A DNA stretch of 47,913 nt from Microbacteriaceae bacterium (GTDB taxonomy: Bacteria > Actinomycetota > Actinomycetes > Actinomycetales > Microbacteriaceae): assembly GCA_009780695.1 (NCBI GenBank), contig WQZN01000018.1, forward strand, positions 1-47,913. The letters are read 5' to 3'. Below are positions 26,259 to 34,309 of this stretch, piece by piece. Under the pieces are notes generated by a model that worked only from the letters and a program-made list of their open reading frames with translations, did no database searches and was not told the DNA's origin. Made by a program: the position numbers and the translations under genes. The first letter of the stretch is position 1. Each line of letters opens with the position of its first letter.

Positions 26259-27434
26259 CTACTCGACCAGCGACGCCGTGTCCTGGTAGGGGCTGCCGTC
26301 GGTCAGGTTGTCGCCGCGGTTGGCGCCGGGGCGGAACTCGCGCGCGCCGCCCTGGGCCTCGACGCGTGCGGCGTGGGTCGGGGCATCCGGCACACCGTCC
26401 GCACGGCGCGCGGCGAGCTCGGTGCGCAGCACCGGGATGACCTCTTCGCCGAGCAGGTCGAGCTGCTTCAGCACGGTCGCGACCGGCAGGCCGGCGTGGT
26501 CCATGAGGAAGAGCTGGCGCTGGTAGTCGCCGACGTACTCGCGGAAGCCGAGGACCTTGTCGATGATCTCCTGCGGGCTGCCCACCGCGAGCGGGGTCGC
26601 GTCGCTGAACTCCTCGAGCGAGGGGCCGTGGCCGTAGACCGGCGCGTTGTCGAAGTACGGACGGAACTCGCGCTTGGCGTCCTGCGAGTTCTTCCCGATG
26701 AACAGCTGGCCGCCGAGGCCGACGATCGCGTCTTTCTCTTCACCGTGGCCGTAGTGCGCGAAACGCTGGCGGTACAGCGCGATCATGCGCTGCGTGTGGG
26801 ATGCCGGCCAGAAGATGTGGTTCGCGAAGAAGCCGTCGCCGTAATAGGCGGCCTGCTCGGCGATCTCGGGGCTGCGGATCGAGCCGTGCCACACGAAGGG
26901 CGCGACGCCGTCGAGCGGACGCGGAGTCGACGTGAAGCCCTGCAGCGGCGTGCGGTAGTGGCCCTCCCAGTCGACGACGTCCTCGCGCCACAGGCGGTGC
27001 AGCAGCGCGTAGTTCTCGATCGCGAGCTGGATGCCCTGGCGGATGTCCTTGCCGAACCACGGGTAGACGGGCCCCGTGTTGCCGCGCCCCATCATGAGGT
27101 CCATGCGACCGTCCGCCACGTGCTGGAGCATCGCGTAGTCCTCGGCGATCTTCACCGGGTCGTTGGTCGTGATGAGCGTGGTCGAGGTCGAGACGATGAG
27201 GCGCTCGGTCTGCGCCGCGATCGCAGCCAGCAGGGTCGTCGGCGAGGACGAGAAGAAGGGCGGGTTGTGGTGCTCGCCGACGGCGAAGACATCCATGCCG
27301 ACCTCTTCGGTCTTCTTCGCGATCGCGATCGCCGCCTTGATGCGCTGCGCCTCGCTCGGCGTCGTGCCCGTCGTCGGGTCGGGGGTGATGTCGCTGACCG
27401 ACATGATGCCGAACTGCATCGGGTTCTGGCTCAT
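26259..27434 (-). CDS. LLM-class flavin-dependent monooxygenase, CE1758 family
   Basis: Luciferase-like (beta/alpha)8 enzyme of 391 residues using FMNH2 from its partner reductase. Recognisable blocks are FAVGEHHNPPFFSSSP, TTNDPVKIAEDYAMLQHVADGR, and MGRGNTGPVYPWFG. Substrate unknown. The C-terminal tail SLVE and its stop codon come from a partial copy of the dispersed repeat at 26255-26269, so the native terminus may have been changed by repeat insertion. Confidence 0.9.
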   Translation of the reverse strand: MSQNPMQFGIMSVSDITPDPTTGTTPSEAQRIKAAIAIAKKTEEVGMDVFAVGEHHNPPFFSSSPTTLLAAIAAQTERLIVSTSTTLITTNDPVKIAEDYAMLQHVADGRMDLMMGRGNTGPVYPWFGKDIRQGIQLAIENYALLHRLWREDVVDWEGHYRTPLQGFTSTPRPLDGVAPFVWHGSIRSPEIAEQAAYYGDGFFANHIFWPASHTQRMIALYRQRFAHYGHGEEKDAIVGLGGQLFIGKNSQDAKREFRPYFDNAPVYGHGPSLEEFSDATPLAVGSPQEIIDKVLGFREYVGDYQRQLFLMDHAGLPVATVLKQLDLLGEEVIPVLRTELAARRADGVPDAPTHAARVEAQGGAREFRPGANRGDNLTDGSPYQDTASLVE

Positions 27435-27487
27435 GGCCTCTGCCGCCTCTCTCTCGACGCGGTGCCGGATGACCGCCGTCTCTCAAT

Positions 27488-27508
27488 GTTCATGCATTTG
27501 CATGGAAC
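27488..27508. promoter_or_regulatory. Dyad upstream of the LLM gene
   Basis: GTTC-ATGCA-TT-TGCAT-GGAAC has a perfect core ATGCATTTGCAT-type dyad (ATGCA and TGCAT around TT, 27492-27503) with symmetric GTTC/GAAC flanks offset by one base. It lies 54 nt upstream of the LLM start; a MarR- or TetR-type repressor site is possible. Confidence 0.4.
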
Positions 27509-27566
27509 TGGGCAAGTCCGGCTTCTATTCCCGGCTCGCTTCCGAAGTGGAGATCAGACCAGGAAG

Positions 27567-27575
27567 CAAGGTTCC
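27567..27575 (+). repeat. CAAGGTTCC site upstream of parA-like gene
   Basis: CAAGGTTCC, extended to the palindrome CAAGG-TT-CCTTG, also occurs on the other side of the parA operon (28566-28574, inverted) and, with one change, at 28579-28587. Possible partition or regulatory sites. Confidence 0.35.
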
Positions 27576-27615
27576 TTGGCTACAGGCATCCATGATTCCT
27601 GCTCGGCGCAGCCGT

Positions 27616-27621
27616 TACGAT
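27616..27621 (+). promoter_or_regulatory. -10 box of leaderless parA-like gene
   Basis: TACGAT is followed by 6 nt and the ATG at 27628; no Shine-Dalgarno sequence is present. Confidence 0.5.
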
Positions 27622-27627
27622 GCCCGC

Positions 27628-28293
27628 ATGCGCATCGTCCCCGTCGTGAACCAGAAGGGCGGGGTCGGCAAGTCGACCGTCGTGATGAACCTGGCCGCCG
27701 TGGCCGCCGAGCGGCAGCGCGTGCTCGTGGTCGACGCCGACCACCTGCAGCAGACCGCGACGAGCTGGGCCGCGGCCGGCGAGGCCGCCGGCAGGGAGCT
27801 GCCGTTCGACTTCGACGCCGTCGACGACCCCGCGCTCATCGGCCGGCTGCGCGGGCTGCGCGACTACGACCTCGTGCTCATCGATACCCCGGGAAGCCTC
27901 GCGGAGAGCGAGCGGCCGCGCATCGCCGCCGCGCTGGATGTCGCGGACCTCGTGATCATGCCGATCGAGCCCGCGTACAACAGCATCAAGCCGCTCGTGA
28001 CGACCGTGCAGTCGCTCGTGGCGCCGCGCGGCACCCCCTACCGCGTCCTGCTCTCACGCGTGCAGCGCGACGACGCCGGGCGCAAGCGCCGCGACGAGAC
28101 CGCCGCACTGCTCGACGAGATGGGCCTGCCGCGCTTCGAGACCGCCGTGCGGCAGTACGTCGTGCACCTCGACGCCCCCGCGTCGGGCGACGTCGTCACG
28201 ACCTACCCCGTCACGCGCGCGACGCTCGGCGCGCAGCAGGATTTCCGAGAACTCGCCCTCGAACTCGACGGCCTCGCCGTCGGAAGGAGCTGA
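27628..28293 (+). CDS. ParA-family ATPase
   Basis: Deviant-Walker-A ATPase of 221 residues (K10-GGVGK15-ST, then VVDADHLQQTA and LVLIDTPGSLAES). It lacks the N-terminal DNA-binding extension of chromosomal Soj and resembles the short type Ib ParA of plasmids or of cargo-positioning systems. The next gene, 2 nt downstream, encodes a ribbon-helix-helix protein, the normal partner for type Ib ParA. Two secreted proteins follow. Confidence 0.9.
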   Translation: MRIVPVVNQKGGVGKSTVVMNLAAVAAERQRVLVVDADHLQQTATSWAAAGEAAGRELPFDFDAVDDPALIGRLRGLRDYDLVLIDTPGSLAESERPRIAAALDVADLVIMPIEPAYNSIKPLVTTVQSLVAPRGTPYRVLLSRVQRDDAGRKRRDETAALLDEMGLPRFETAVRQYVVHLDAPASGDVVTTYPVTRATLGAQQDFRELALELDGLAVGRS

Positions 28294-28295
28294 CC

Positions 28296-28535
28296 GTGGC
28301 CCGCGTGAGCCTGAAGGACGTCGCGAAGTCGATCGAGCCGATCGCGATCCCCGAGACCGCGACGCCTGCGGCGGGTTCAGGGGCGGCGGATGCCACGGCC
28401 GAGGTCGTCCGCATCAACTTCCGCATCAGCCGCGAGAAGCGGCGCCTCTTCAAGGCCTGGTGCGCCCACAACGACACGACCGTCGAGGCCGCGATGGCGG
28501 CCGCCGTCGACGCATATCTGGCGCAGAGGGCCTGA
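28296..28535 (+). CDS. Ribbon-helix-helix partner of ParA
   Basis: Basic protein of 79 residues. The first 40 residues are an Ala/Thr-rich tail; the C-terminal half (VVRINFRISREKRRLFKAW) fits the strand-helix-helix of RHH proteins, ending with VEAAMAAAVDAYLAQRA. GTG start with AAGGAG 7 nt upstream. Short basic or flexible N-terminal tails often stimulate the ParA ATPase. It should bind repeats near the operon, for which CAAGGTTCC sites are candidates. Confidence 0.7.
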   Translation: MARVSLKDVAKSIEPIAIPETATPAAGSGAADATAEVVRINFRISREKRRLFKAWCAHNDTTVEAAMAAAVDAYLAQRA

Positions 28536-28565
28536 GCCCGGTTCGACGAGGACACAGGGTTGCTT

Positions 28566-28587
28566 GGAACCTTGTATTCACGGTTCC
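28566..28587. repeat. Dyad of CAAGGTTCC-like sites after the parA operon
   Basis: GGAACCTTG-TATT-CACGGTTCC: two 9-bp sites in inverted orientation with one mismatch, 31 nt past the RHH stop codon. Matches the site at 27567-27575. Could also act as a weak terminator stem. Confidence 0.4.
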
Positions 28588-28589
28588 TC

Positions 28590-28638
28590 ACCGGCGGCGC
28601 CGGTTCTGCACCGGGTTTCACGACCCCCGATCGGGGGT
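28590..28638. other. Two further perfect inverted repeats
   Basis: ACCGGC-GGC-GCCGGT (28590-28604) and ACCCCCGATCGGGGGT (28623-28638) follow directly. They may be terminator stems of the parA unit or operator sites for the secreted-protein promoter just downstream. Confidence 0.45.
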
Positions 28639-28653
28639 GACTTGACCTGATCG

Positions 28654-28683
28654 TTGCCGGAGACGCGGCGAGTCGCGTACTCT
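28654..28683 (+). promoter_or_regulatory. Promoter of the first secreted protein gene
   Basis: TTGCCG (28654-28659), 18-nt spacer, TACTCT (28678-28683), about 30 nt upstream of the ATG. Confidence 0.4.
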
Positions 28684-28713
28684 GAGCCCGATTCATATCT
28701 CTTGGGGGGATCA

Positions 28714-29892
28714 ATGGGAGGCGAGCGGCACACGCCGTCGTGGCTCACAGCCGCGATTCGTGCTGCCGCGATCGCCGTCGCCGTCGGCGGCGGCCTCTTC
28801 GTCCTCTCCCAGGTTCTCGCACCCGCCGAGGCGCACGCCGAGACCGTGTCCGCGTCCGCCCAGACGGGTTCCGACGGCGGACTGCTCGGCCCCGTACTGA
28901 AGGGCGCCGTCAGCGGTGTCGCGACCACCGCCACGAACACGGTCGCGGCCGTGACCGCTGCGGTCGCTCCGGCGTCCGGGCCGACGACAGCGCCGGCGGC
29001 CGCCACCCCGGCGACCGGCCCGCTCGGCGACGCGACCGCCTCGGTCGGTTCGACGATCGGCTCGGTGGCCAAGGCCGCGGACACGCTGGTCTCCGGCGTC
29101 ACCGGCACCACGGGCTCCGTCGTCACGACCGCCGTCTCCGCCGTCTCCGACGTCGTCTCCACGACCGTCTCGACGCTGCCCGCCCCGCTCGCGACCCCCG
29201 TCGCCGCGGTGACCGCACCGCTCACGCAGACCGTTCAGGCGCTCACCGCGCCCGTCGCGGCGACGCTCGACACCGTCTCGTCGGCGCATGTCGTCGGCTC
29301 GACGGTCGGAGCGATCGGCGGTGCCGTCGACGGCACCGTCGGCACGGTCGAGCAGCTGCCCGTCGTCGGCAGCGCGATCGGCGCGATCGTGGGCGACGCG
29401 CCCGCCACGTCGCCCCTCTCCCCCGCCTCGTCGGCCCCCGGTTCCCTCGGCGGCGATGCCTCCGGCACTCTTCCGGCGGCGGCCGATCCGGCTGCCGGCC
29501 CGACCGCCGTCATCGCGGCGGATGCCGTGCCCGTGCTCGCCGAGGCGCCGAGCACCGCCGCGTTCACCGGCGACTCGCTCGCGCGTCTCATCGCGAGCAC
29601 GCGCGGTTCCGTCCCCGGTTCTGCGACGGCCATCACGCCGGTCGGCGGTGCAGCTGCGACGGGTTCCGGCCTGCCGAGTCTGCCCGGTCTGCCGCAGGGC
29701 CAGAACGCGTTCGCGACCGCCGCGGGCACCGGTGCCTCCGCCGGCGGCTCGGGCAGCAGCTCCACGGGCCTGCCCCTGGCAGTGCTCGGCACCAACGGCG
29801 CACCCGCTCTTCTCGCGGGCACCACCTCGCTCGAGGCGACGGATGCCCTGCCGGCATCCCCCGTCTACGCGCACGACTCCTCCCCCGACTAG
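28714..29892 (+). CDS. Secreted low-complexity Ala/Val/Thr/Ser-rich protein
   Basis: Protein of 392 residues with a Sec signal (hydrophobic core about 12-33, cleavage expected after A42 in AEAHA). The mature part has almost no aromatic or charged residues and repeats phrases such as ATPVAAVTAPLTQTVQAL with Val/Thr every three to four positions. It lacks a cell-wall anchor or lipobox. A GGGGGA ribosome site is 3 nt from the ATG. Likely a cell-surface or matrix protein; no family recognised. It forms a pair with the anchored protein 113 nt downstream. Confidence 0.8.
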   Translation: MGGERHTPSWLTAAIRAAAIAVAVGGGLFVLSQVLAPAEAHAETVSASAQTGSDGGLLGPVLKGAVSGVATTATNTVAAVTAAVAPASGPTTAPAAATPATGPLGDATASVGSTIGSVAKAADTLVSGVTGTTGSVVTTAVSAVSDVVSTTVSTLPAPLATPVAAVTAPLTQTVQALTAPVAATLDTVSSAHVVGSTVGAIGGAVDGTVGTVEQLPVVGSAIGAIVGDAPATSPLSPASSAPGSLGGDASGTLPAAADPAAGPTAVIAADAVPVLAEAPSTAAFTGDSLARLIASTRGSVPGSATAITPVGGAAATGSGLPSLPGLPQGQNAFATAAGTGASAGGSGSSSTGLPLAVLGTNGAPALLAGTTSLEATDALPASPVYAHDSSPD

Positions 29893-30005
29893 GTAGGGCC
29901 GACGTCTGCCCGCTCGCTTCCCCGGCGAGTGCGCGGCGGACAGAAGCATCCCCGAGTCGCCCGATCCCTTTCGGCGACCCTCCTACCCAGTCAAGGAGTA
30001 TTCCC

Positions 30006-31766
30006 ATGAAAGCCAACACCGCCAGGGCACTGTGGTTCGCAGTCGCCCTCGGGGGGTTGACGCTCGCCGGAGCCGCTGCGGCCAACGCCGCGACGACCGA
30101 CCCGACGTCGTCCCTCACCAGCACCGTGTCCAACCTGTTGGGCACCACGTCTTCCGCCGCCCCCGTCACCAGCGCACTCGGCACCACACCGGTCTCGTCC
30201 CTGGTCGCGAACAACGGCCCGATCGATTCGACCGTCGGCGACACCGTCGTCCAGCCGGCCCTCGGCTCGACCGGAACCCTCGCCCCGGTGACCACGGCCA
30301 TCGACACCGCGACCGCGGGCACAGCCGTGCCGGCCGTGGTCGACGCCCTCGTCGGCGACAGCTCGGCGACGAAGTCGGTCGTCGGCGACGGCAGCCTCGT
30401 CGACGGCGGCACCGTCGGCGACGCCGCGACCAGCACCGACACCGTTCTGAACTCGGCCACCTCGGGCGGCGACACCGCCGGCGCCGTGGCCGGCGCCGTG
30501 CACACGGCCGTCGCGGACGTGAACACCACCGTCACCGACGCCCAGGCCAACAGCACGCAGGTGCTCGGCTCGAACGGCATCGTGCCCACGGCCACGACGG
30601 ACGCGGCATCCACCGTCTCCGACGTGCTCGCGGGCGACCCGACGGCCACCGCAGCCGACCTCAGCACGACGGCCAACGACGCGCTGACCGGCACCGCCGC
30701 GGCGACCGACAACACCGGCCTCACCGAGGACGCGCTCACCGACACGCTCGGCGCCACGACGCCCACCAGCGGCTCGACCGGCACGTCCGGCGGCGACCCG
30801 CTGACGGGCCTGCTGGCCCCGATCGCCTCGGCCGCTCCGACGAGCGACCCGCTCAGCGGCATCGTCGACAGCCTGCTCGGCGCGGGCAACCCCGTCGACC
30901 AGGCGACCGACAACGGCAACATCCTGCAGGACCTGACGAACCCCGGCGGCGTGCTCGACCAGACCGTCGGCGACCCGGTCGTCGACCCGCTGACAGGCTC
31001 GGACAGCCCGCTCGCACCGCTCCTCGGCGACAGCTCGCCGATCGCCAACGTGCTCGGTGACAACTCCGCGCTGACCGACGTGGCCGGCGACGGCGCACTC
31101 GTCCAGGGCGGCCTCGTCGGCGACGCCTCGGCGGGCGGCGACCAGCTGCTGACCGATGTCGAGTCGGGCGGCAATGTCACGGGCGACGCCTCGCAGCTCG
31201 TCGGCACCCTGCTCGGCGACACCGCTCAGACCGCGACCGACGCCGTGAACGGCGTCGCGAAGACCGCGACCGACGCGGCATCCGCCCTGCAGTCGAGCGA
31301 CCCGGTCGGCGGCGTGCTCGGCCTCGTCACCTCGGATGTGACCGGCAACACCGGCCTGCTCGACCCCGTGCTCGTCGACGTGCTCGGCGAGACCTCGGCC
31401 GGCACCACGTCGCCGGGCAACGGCTCGGGCTCAGGCACCGGCACCGGCACCAACGGCGGCGGCACCGGTTCGGGCTCCGGCACCGGTTCGGGCGCTGGGA
31501 CCGGCAATGGTTCCGGCACCGGCACGAACGGCGGCGGCTACGACAACGGCCTCGGCACCGCGGTCGGCGCCGGCCTGGTGAACGACGGCGGCGTCCTCGG
31601 CGCCGGCCTGAACGGCGCCCTCGACAACCTGGACGGGGCGACCCTCGCCCAGACCGGCACGAGCATCGACGACGGCCTCTTCGCGGCCCTTGCGCTCATG
31701 CTCGCCGGCGCGGTGGCTCTGCTGCTGCGCCGCAAGGAACGGCACGCTGACGGCACCCGCCGTTGA
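30006..31766 (+). CDS. Cell-wall-anchored repetitive surface protein with LAQTG sortase signal
   Basis: Protein of 586 residues. Signal peptide 1-29 (cleavage after AANA); mature part rich in Asp, Gly, Ala, Thr; Gly/Ser/Thr linker about 468-515; sorting signal LAQTG at 547-551, hydrophobic span 557-574 and basic tail RRKERHADGTRR. LAxTG is the motif of class E sortases of high-GC actinobacteria. A unit starting GDGSLVDGGTVGDA at 127 recurs as GDGALVQGGLVGDA at 361, an internal duplication. AAGGAG lies 7 nt before the ATG. No sortase gene is in the window. Confidence 0.87.
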   Translation: MKANTARALWFAVALGGLTLAGAAAANAATTDPTSSLTSTVSNLLGTTSSAAPVTSALGTTPVSSLVANNGPIDSTVGDTVVQPALGSTGTLAPVTTAIDTATAGTAVPAVVDALVGDSSATKSVVGDGSLVDGGTVGDAATSTDTVLNSATSGGDTAGAVAGAVHTAVADVNTTVTDAQANSTQVLGSNGIVPTATTDAASTVSDVLAGDPTATAADLSTTANDALTGTAAATDNTGLTEDALTDTLGATTPTSGSTGTSGGDPLTGLLAPIASAAPTSDPLSGIVDSLLGAGNPVDQATDNGNILQDLTNPGGVLDQTVGDPVVDPLTGSDSPLAPLLGDSSPIANVLGDNSALTDVAGDGALVQGGLVGDASAGGDQLLTDVESGGNVTGDASQLVGTLLGDTAQTATDAVNGVAKTATDAASALQSSDPVGGVLGLVTSDVTGNTGLLDPVLVDVLGETSAGTTSPGNGSGSGTGTGTNGGGTGSGSGTGSGAGTGNGSGTGTNGGGYDNGLGTAVGAGLVNDGGVLGAGLNGALDNLDGATLAQTGTSIDDGLFAALALMLAGAVALLLRRKERHADGTRR

Positions 31767-31789
31767 TGCGCTGAATCCCTGACTGGGCT

Positions 31790-31819
31790 GATGCGGCCGG
31801 GACCCTGCCCGGCCGCATC
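31790..31819. terminator. Terminator hairpin between convergent surface-protein and exporter genes
   Basis: A perfect 12-bp stem (31790-31801 with 31808-31819) with a 6-nt loop, located between the stop codons at 31766 and 31827. Confidence 0.8.
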
Positions 31820-31826
31820 GGCCCGA

Positions 31827-32753
31827 TCATCCGATCGCGAACAGAACCGACGCTGCGATCGCCAGACCCACGCCGGTGAGCTGCACCGCGGTGAGCCGCT
31901 CGCGGGCCACGAGCCACGCGAGCAGCACCGTGCCGACCGGGTACAGGTTGGCCACCACGGACACGACCGCGAGCGGTCCGCCGCGCAGGGCGAGCAGCAG
32001 CGTGAGGTTCGCCCCGCCCATGAGGACGCCCGCGGCCGCGGACGGCAGACCGCGGCGCAAGCGGGAGGCCGCGGGCCACGGCACGAGTCGGGCCTCGTCG
32101 GCTTCGAGCAGGGGGTCGTTCGGCGCGGCATCCAGCGCCTTCATCATCTTCGCGACCGGCCGGCTCACCCGGCCCAGCGCGACCAGCACGCCGATGATCG
32201 CGAGGCCCGTGACCATCGCGACCGCGACCGGCCACAGACCCGAGTCGCTCGGCGCCGCGTCGAGTGACAGGATCAGCGCGCCGAGCAGGACGCCGCCGAC
32301 GATCGCGAGGACGAGCGCGCGGACGGAGAGCCCGGCGCCCTCCTCCTTGCGGAACGAGACGAGGATGCCGCTCAGCAGCGCAGCGCCGACGCCGAGCCAG
32401 TGCAGCCCGCTCAACGCCTGCCCGAGCGCGACGGCGGCGATCACGGGGACCGCCGAGTCCGCCAGCCCGGCCAGCGGCGCGCCGAGGCTGATCGGCCCCG
32501 CGACGAGCGCTGCGTAGAACGCGAGCATGCCCGCGATCTCGAAGACACCCGCGAGCAGGCCCCAGCGCAGCGCGGAGCCGCTGAACGCCCCGCCCGCGAT
32601 GGGCAGCGCGATGAGCGCCACCGCTGTGGCGAGCGCGAACGTCAGCAGGGTGCCCCGCGCGACGCCGAGCCGGCCCGCGCCGATGCCGCCGAAGAAGTCG
32701 CTCGCCCCGAAGGCGAGGGCGGAGAACACGGCGGCGGCGAGAGCGAAGAGCAC
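31827..32753 (-). CDS. EamA/DMT-family transporter
   Basis: Membrane protein of 308 residues with ten hydrophobic segments in two EamA repeats (AAAVFSALAFGASDFFGGIG at the start; GVLMGGANLTLLLALRGGPL in the second). A hydrophilic loop of about 35 residues separates the repeats. Substrate cannot be told. GTG start at 32753. Single-gene unit. Confidence 0.9.
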   Translation of the reverse strand: MLFALAAAVFSALAFGASDFFGGIGAGRLGVARGTLLTFALATAVALIALPIAGGAFSGSALRWGLLAGVFEIAGMLAFYAALVAGPISLGAPLAGLADSAVPVIAAVALGQALSGLHWLGVGAALLSGILVSFRKEEGAGLSVRALVLAIVGGVLLGALILSLDAAPSDSGLWPVAVAMVTGLAIIGVLVALGRVSRPVAKMMKALDAAPNDPLLEADEARLVPWPAASRLRRGLPSAAAGVLMGGANLTLLLALRGGPLAVVSVVANLYPVGTVLLAWLVARERLTAVQLTGVGLAIAASVLFAIG

Positions 32754-32827
32754 GAGACCATCGTGCCCTCACGCGCGGCCGACGCGCTGATCGGGCTGAG
32801 CCGGGTCGAGCCGGGTCGAGCGCCGCG

Positions 32828-33208
32828 CTACGGCTGCAGGATCGCCAGGATGTTCCCCGCCGGGTCGCGGAACCACGCGATGTCCGGGCCCTGACCCGCG
32901 GACCGGCCGCGGACCACTCCCGACTCGTCATGCGGCAGCCCGGCGTAGCGCTCGAGCTCGACGCCGGCATCCGCCAGCTCGCGCACCGCCGCGTCGATGT
33001 CGGGCACCTCGAAGTTCAAGACGGTGTAGCCCGCCGGGGCGAAAGCCGGTGACTCGTAGACGAAGAGGTCGGTGCCGCCGGGCAGATGAAGGGTGAGGCC
33101 GCCCATGTCCTCGCCGACGGCGAGGCCGAGCTTGTCGGCGTAGAACGACCTGGCGGCGGCGATGTCGGTGACGCCGAGTCCGCTGAATGCGTGCACTGCG
33201 GTGAGCAT
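32828..33208 (-). CDS. VOC-family (glyoxalase/bleomycin-resistance fold) protein
   Basis: Protein of 126 residues with two beta-alpha-beta-beta-beta modules: VTDIAAARSFYADKLGL and VPDIDAAVRELADAGVE, ending FRDPAGNILAILQP with the C-terminal metal-site region. Function cannot be inferred further. GGAGG precedes the ATG. Confidence 0.88.
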   Translation of the reverse strand: MLTAVHAFSGLGVTDIAAARSFYADKLGLAVGEDMGGLTLHLPGGTDLFVYESPAFAPAGYTVLNFEVPDIDAAVRELADAGVELERYAGLPHDESGVVRGRSAGQGPDIAWFRDPAGNILAILQP

Positions 33209-33350
33209 GGTTCCTCCCTGAGGTGCTGGGGTCGGTGTGCTGGGGTGGGTGCGCGGCCAGTCTGCCCCGCGGCGACGGCCGCCGGAAGAGCGCGCGGAGG
33301 ATCGGGGCCCGGTTGCGGGTCAACCCCTGGCGGGGCCGCCGGCGGGCTTC

Positions 33351-33356
33351 TAGCCT
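33351..33356 (+). promoter_or_regulatory. -10 box of leaderless LigD polymerase gene
   Basis: TAGCCT followed by 6 nt and the ATG at 33363; no ribosome binding site. Confidence 0.4.
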
Positions 33357-33362
33357 GCGCGA

Positions 33363-34262
33363 ATGGCCGCGAAGAGCACGCAGACCGTCGAGGTCGAGGG
33401 GCGGACGCTCACCCTGAGCAGCCTCGGCAAGGTCATGTACCCCGAGACGGGCACCACGAAGGGCGACGTGATCGCGTACTACACCGCGGTCGCGCCGCAC
33501 CTGCTGCCGTATGCGCAGGGCCGCCCCGTGACGCGCAAACGCTGGGTGAACGGGGTCGGCACGGCCGAGAAGCCCGGCATGGTGTTCTTTCAGAAGGACG
33601 TGGACGACACCACGCCCGACTGGGTCGAGCGCCGCGTCATCCACCACAGGGACCACGACAACAGCTACCCGCTGCTCGACCTGCCGACGCTCGTCTGGCT
33701 CGCGCAGATCGCGGCGCTCGAGCTGCACGTGCCGCAGTGGCGGTTCACGGATGCCGGCGAACCGGGCGCCCCCGACCGGATGGTGCTCGACCTCGACCCC
33801 GGCGAGGGCGCGGGGCTGCCGGAGTGCGTCGAGGTCGCGAAGCTTGTGCGCACCGCGCTCGCAGGCCGCGGGCTCGAGACCGTGCCCGTGACGAGCGGGA
33901 GCAAGGGCATCCATCTCTACGCCCCGCTCGACGGCCGTGCGACCTCGGCCGAGATCGCCGAGGTCGCGCACGAGCTGGCCCGCTCGCTCGAGGGCGACCA
34001 CCCCGATCTCGTGATCTCGACCATGAAGAAGGCAGACCGCCGCGGCAAGGTCATGCTCGATTGGAGCCAGAACAACGCGTCGAAGACGACCGTCGCCCCG
34101 TATTCGCTGCGCGGGCGCACGAAGCCGTATGTCGCGATGCCGCGGACCTGGGGCGAGATCACCTCGGGGCGGCTGCGGCAGATCGAGCTGGGCGAGGTGA
34201 TGGGGCTGATCGCGCGGCGCGGGGATGCCGCCGCGCCGCTGCGTCCGACGAACGCGGGGTGA
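33363..34262 (+). CDS. Stand-alone LigD-type polymerase (primase-polymerase) domain
   Basis: Archaeo-eukaryotic primase-type polymerase of 299 residues, equal to the LigD polymerase domain of bacterial end joining or to mycobacterial PolD1-type proteins. The metal site D143-L-D145 (MVLDLDPGEG) and the third aspartate D233 (KVMLDWSQN) are present; TSGSKGIHLYAPL is the nucleotide-binding block. No ligase, nuclease or Ku gene adjoins it. Confidence 0.93.
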   Translation: MAAKSTQTVEVEGRTLTLSSLGKVMYPETGTTKGDVIAYYTAVAPHLLPYAQGRPVTRKRWVNGVGTAEKPGMVFFQKDVDDTTPDWVERRVIHHRDHDNSYPLLDLPTLVWLAQIAALELHVPQWRFTDAGEPGAPDRMVLDLDPGEGAGLPECVEVAKLVRTALAGRGLETVPVTSGSKGIHLYAPLDGRATSAEIAEVAHELARSLEGDHPDLVISTMKKADRRGKVMLDWSQNNASKTTVAPYSLRGRTKPYVAMPRTWGEITSGRLRQIELGEVMGLIARRGDAAAPLRPTNAG

Positions 34263-34309
34263 CGGCGCAACGGGGACAAGGCGGACAGCGCGGTGTGAGA
34301 ATCGAGGGG

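Noticed and set aside
31430..31551. GGC/ACC-rich repeats as a CRISPR-like array
   Set aside because: They encode the Gly/Ser/Thr linker of the anchored surface protein.
28740..31766. A 1008-codon open frame across both surface-protein genes
   Set aside because: The first part is an Arg-rich shadow of the first secreted protein; only the part from 30006 has a ribosome site and signal peptide.
32798..32817. Tandem GAGCCGGGTC repeated twice
   Set aside because: Too short and too G/C-rich to be meaningful alone.
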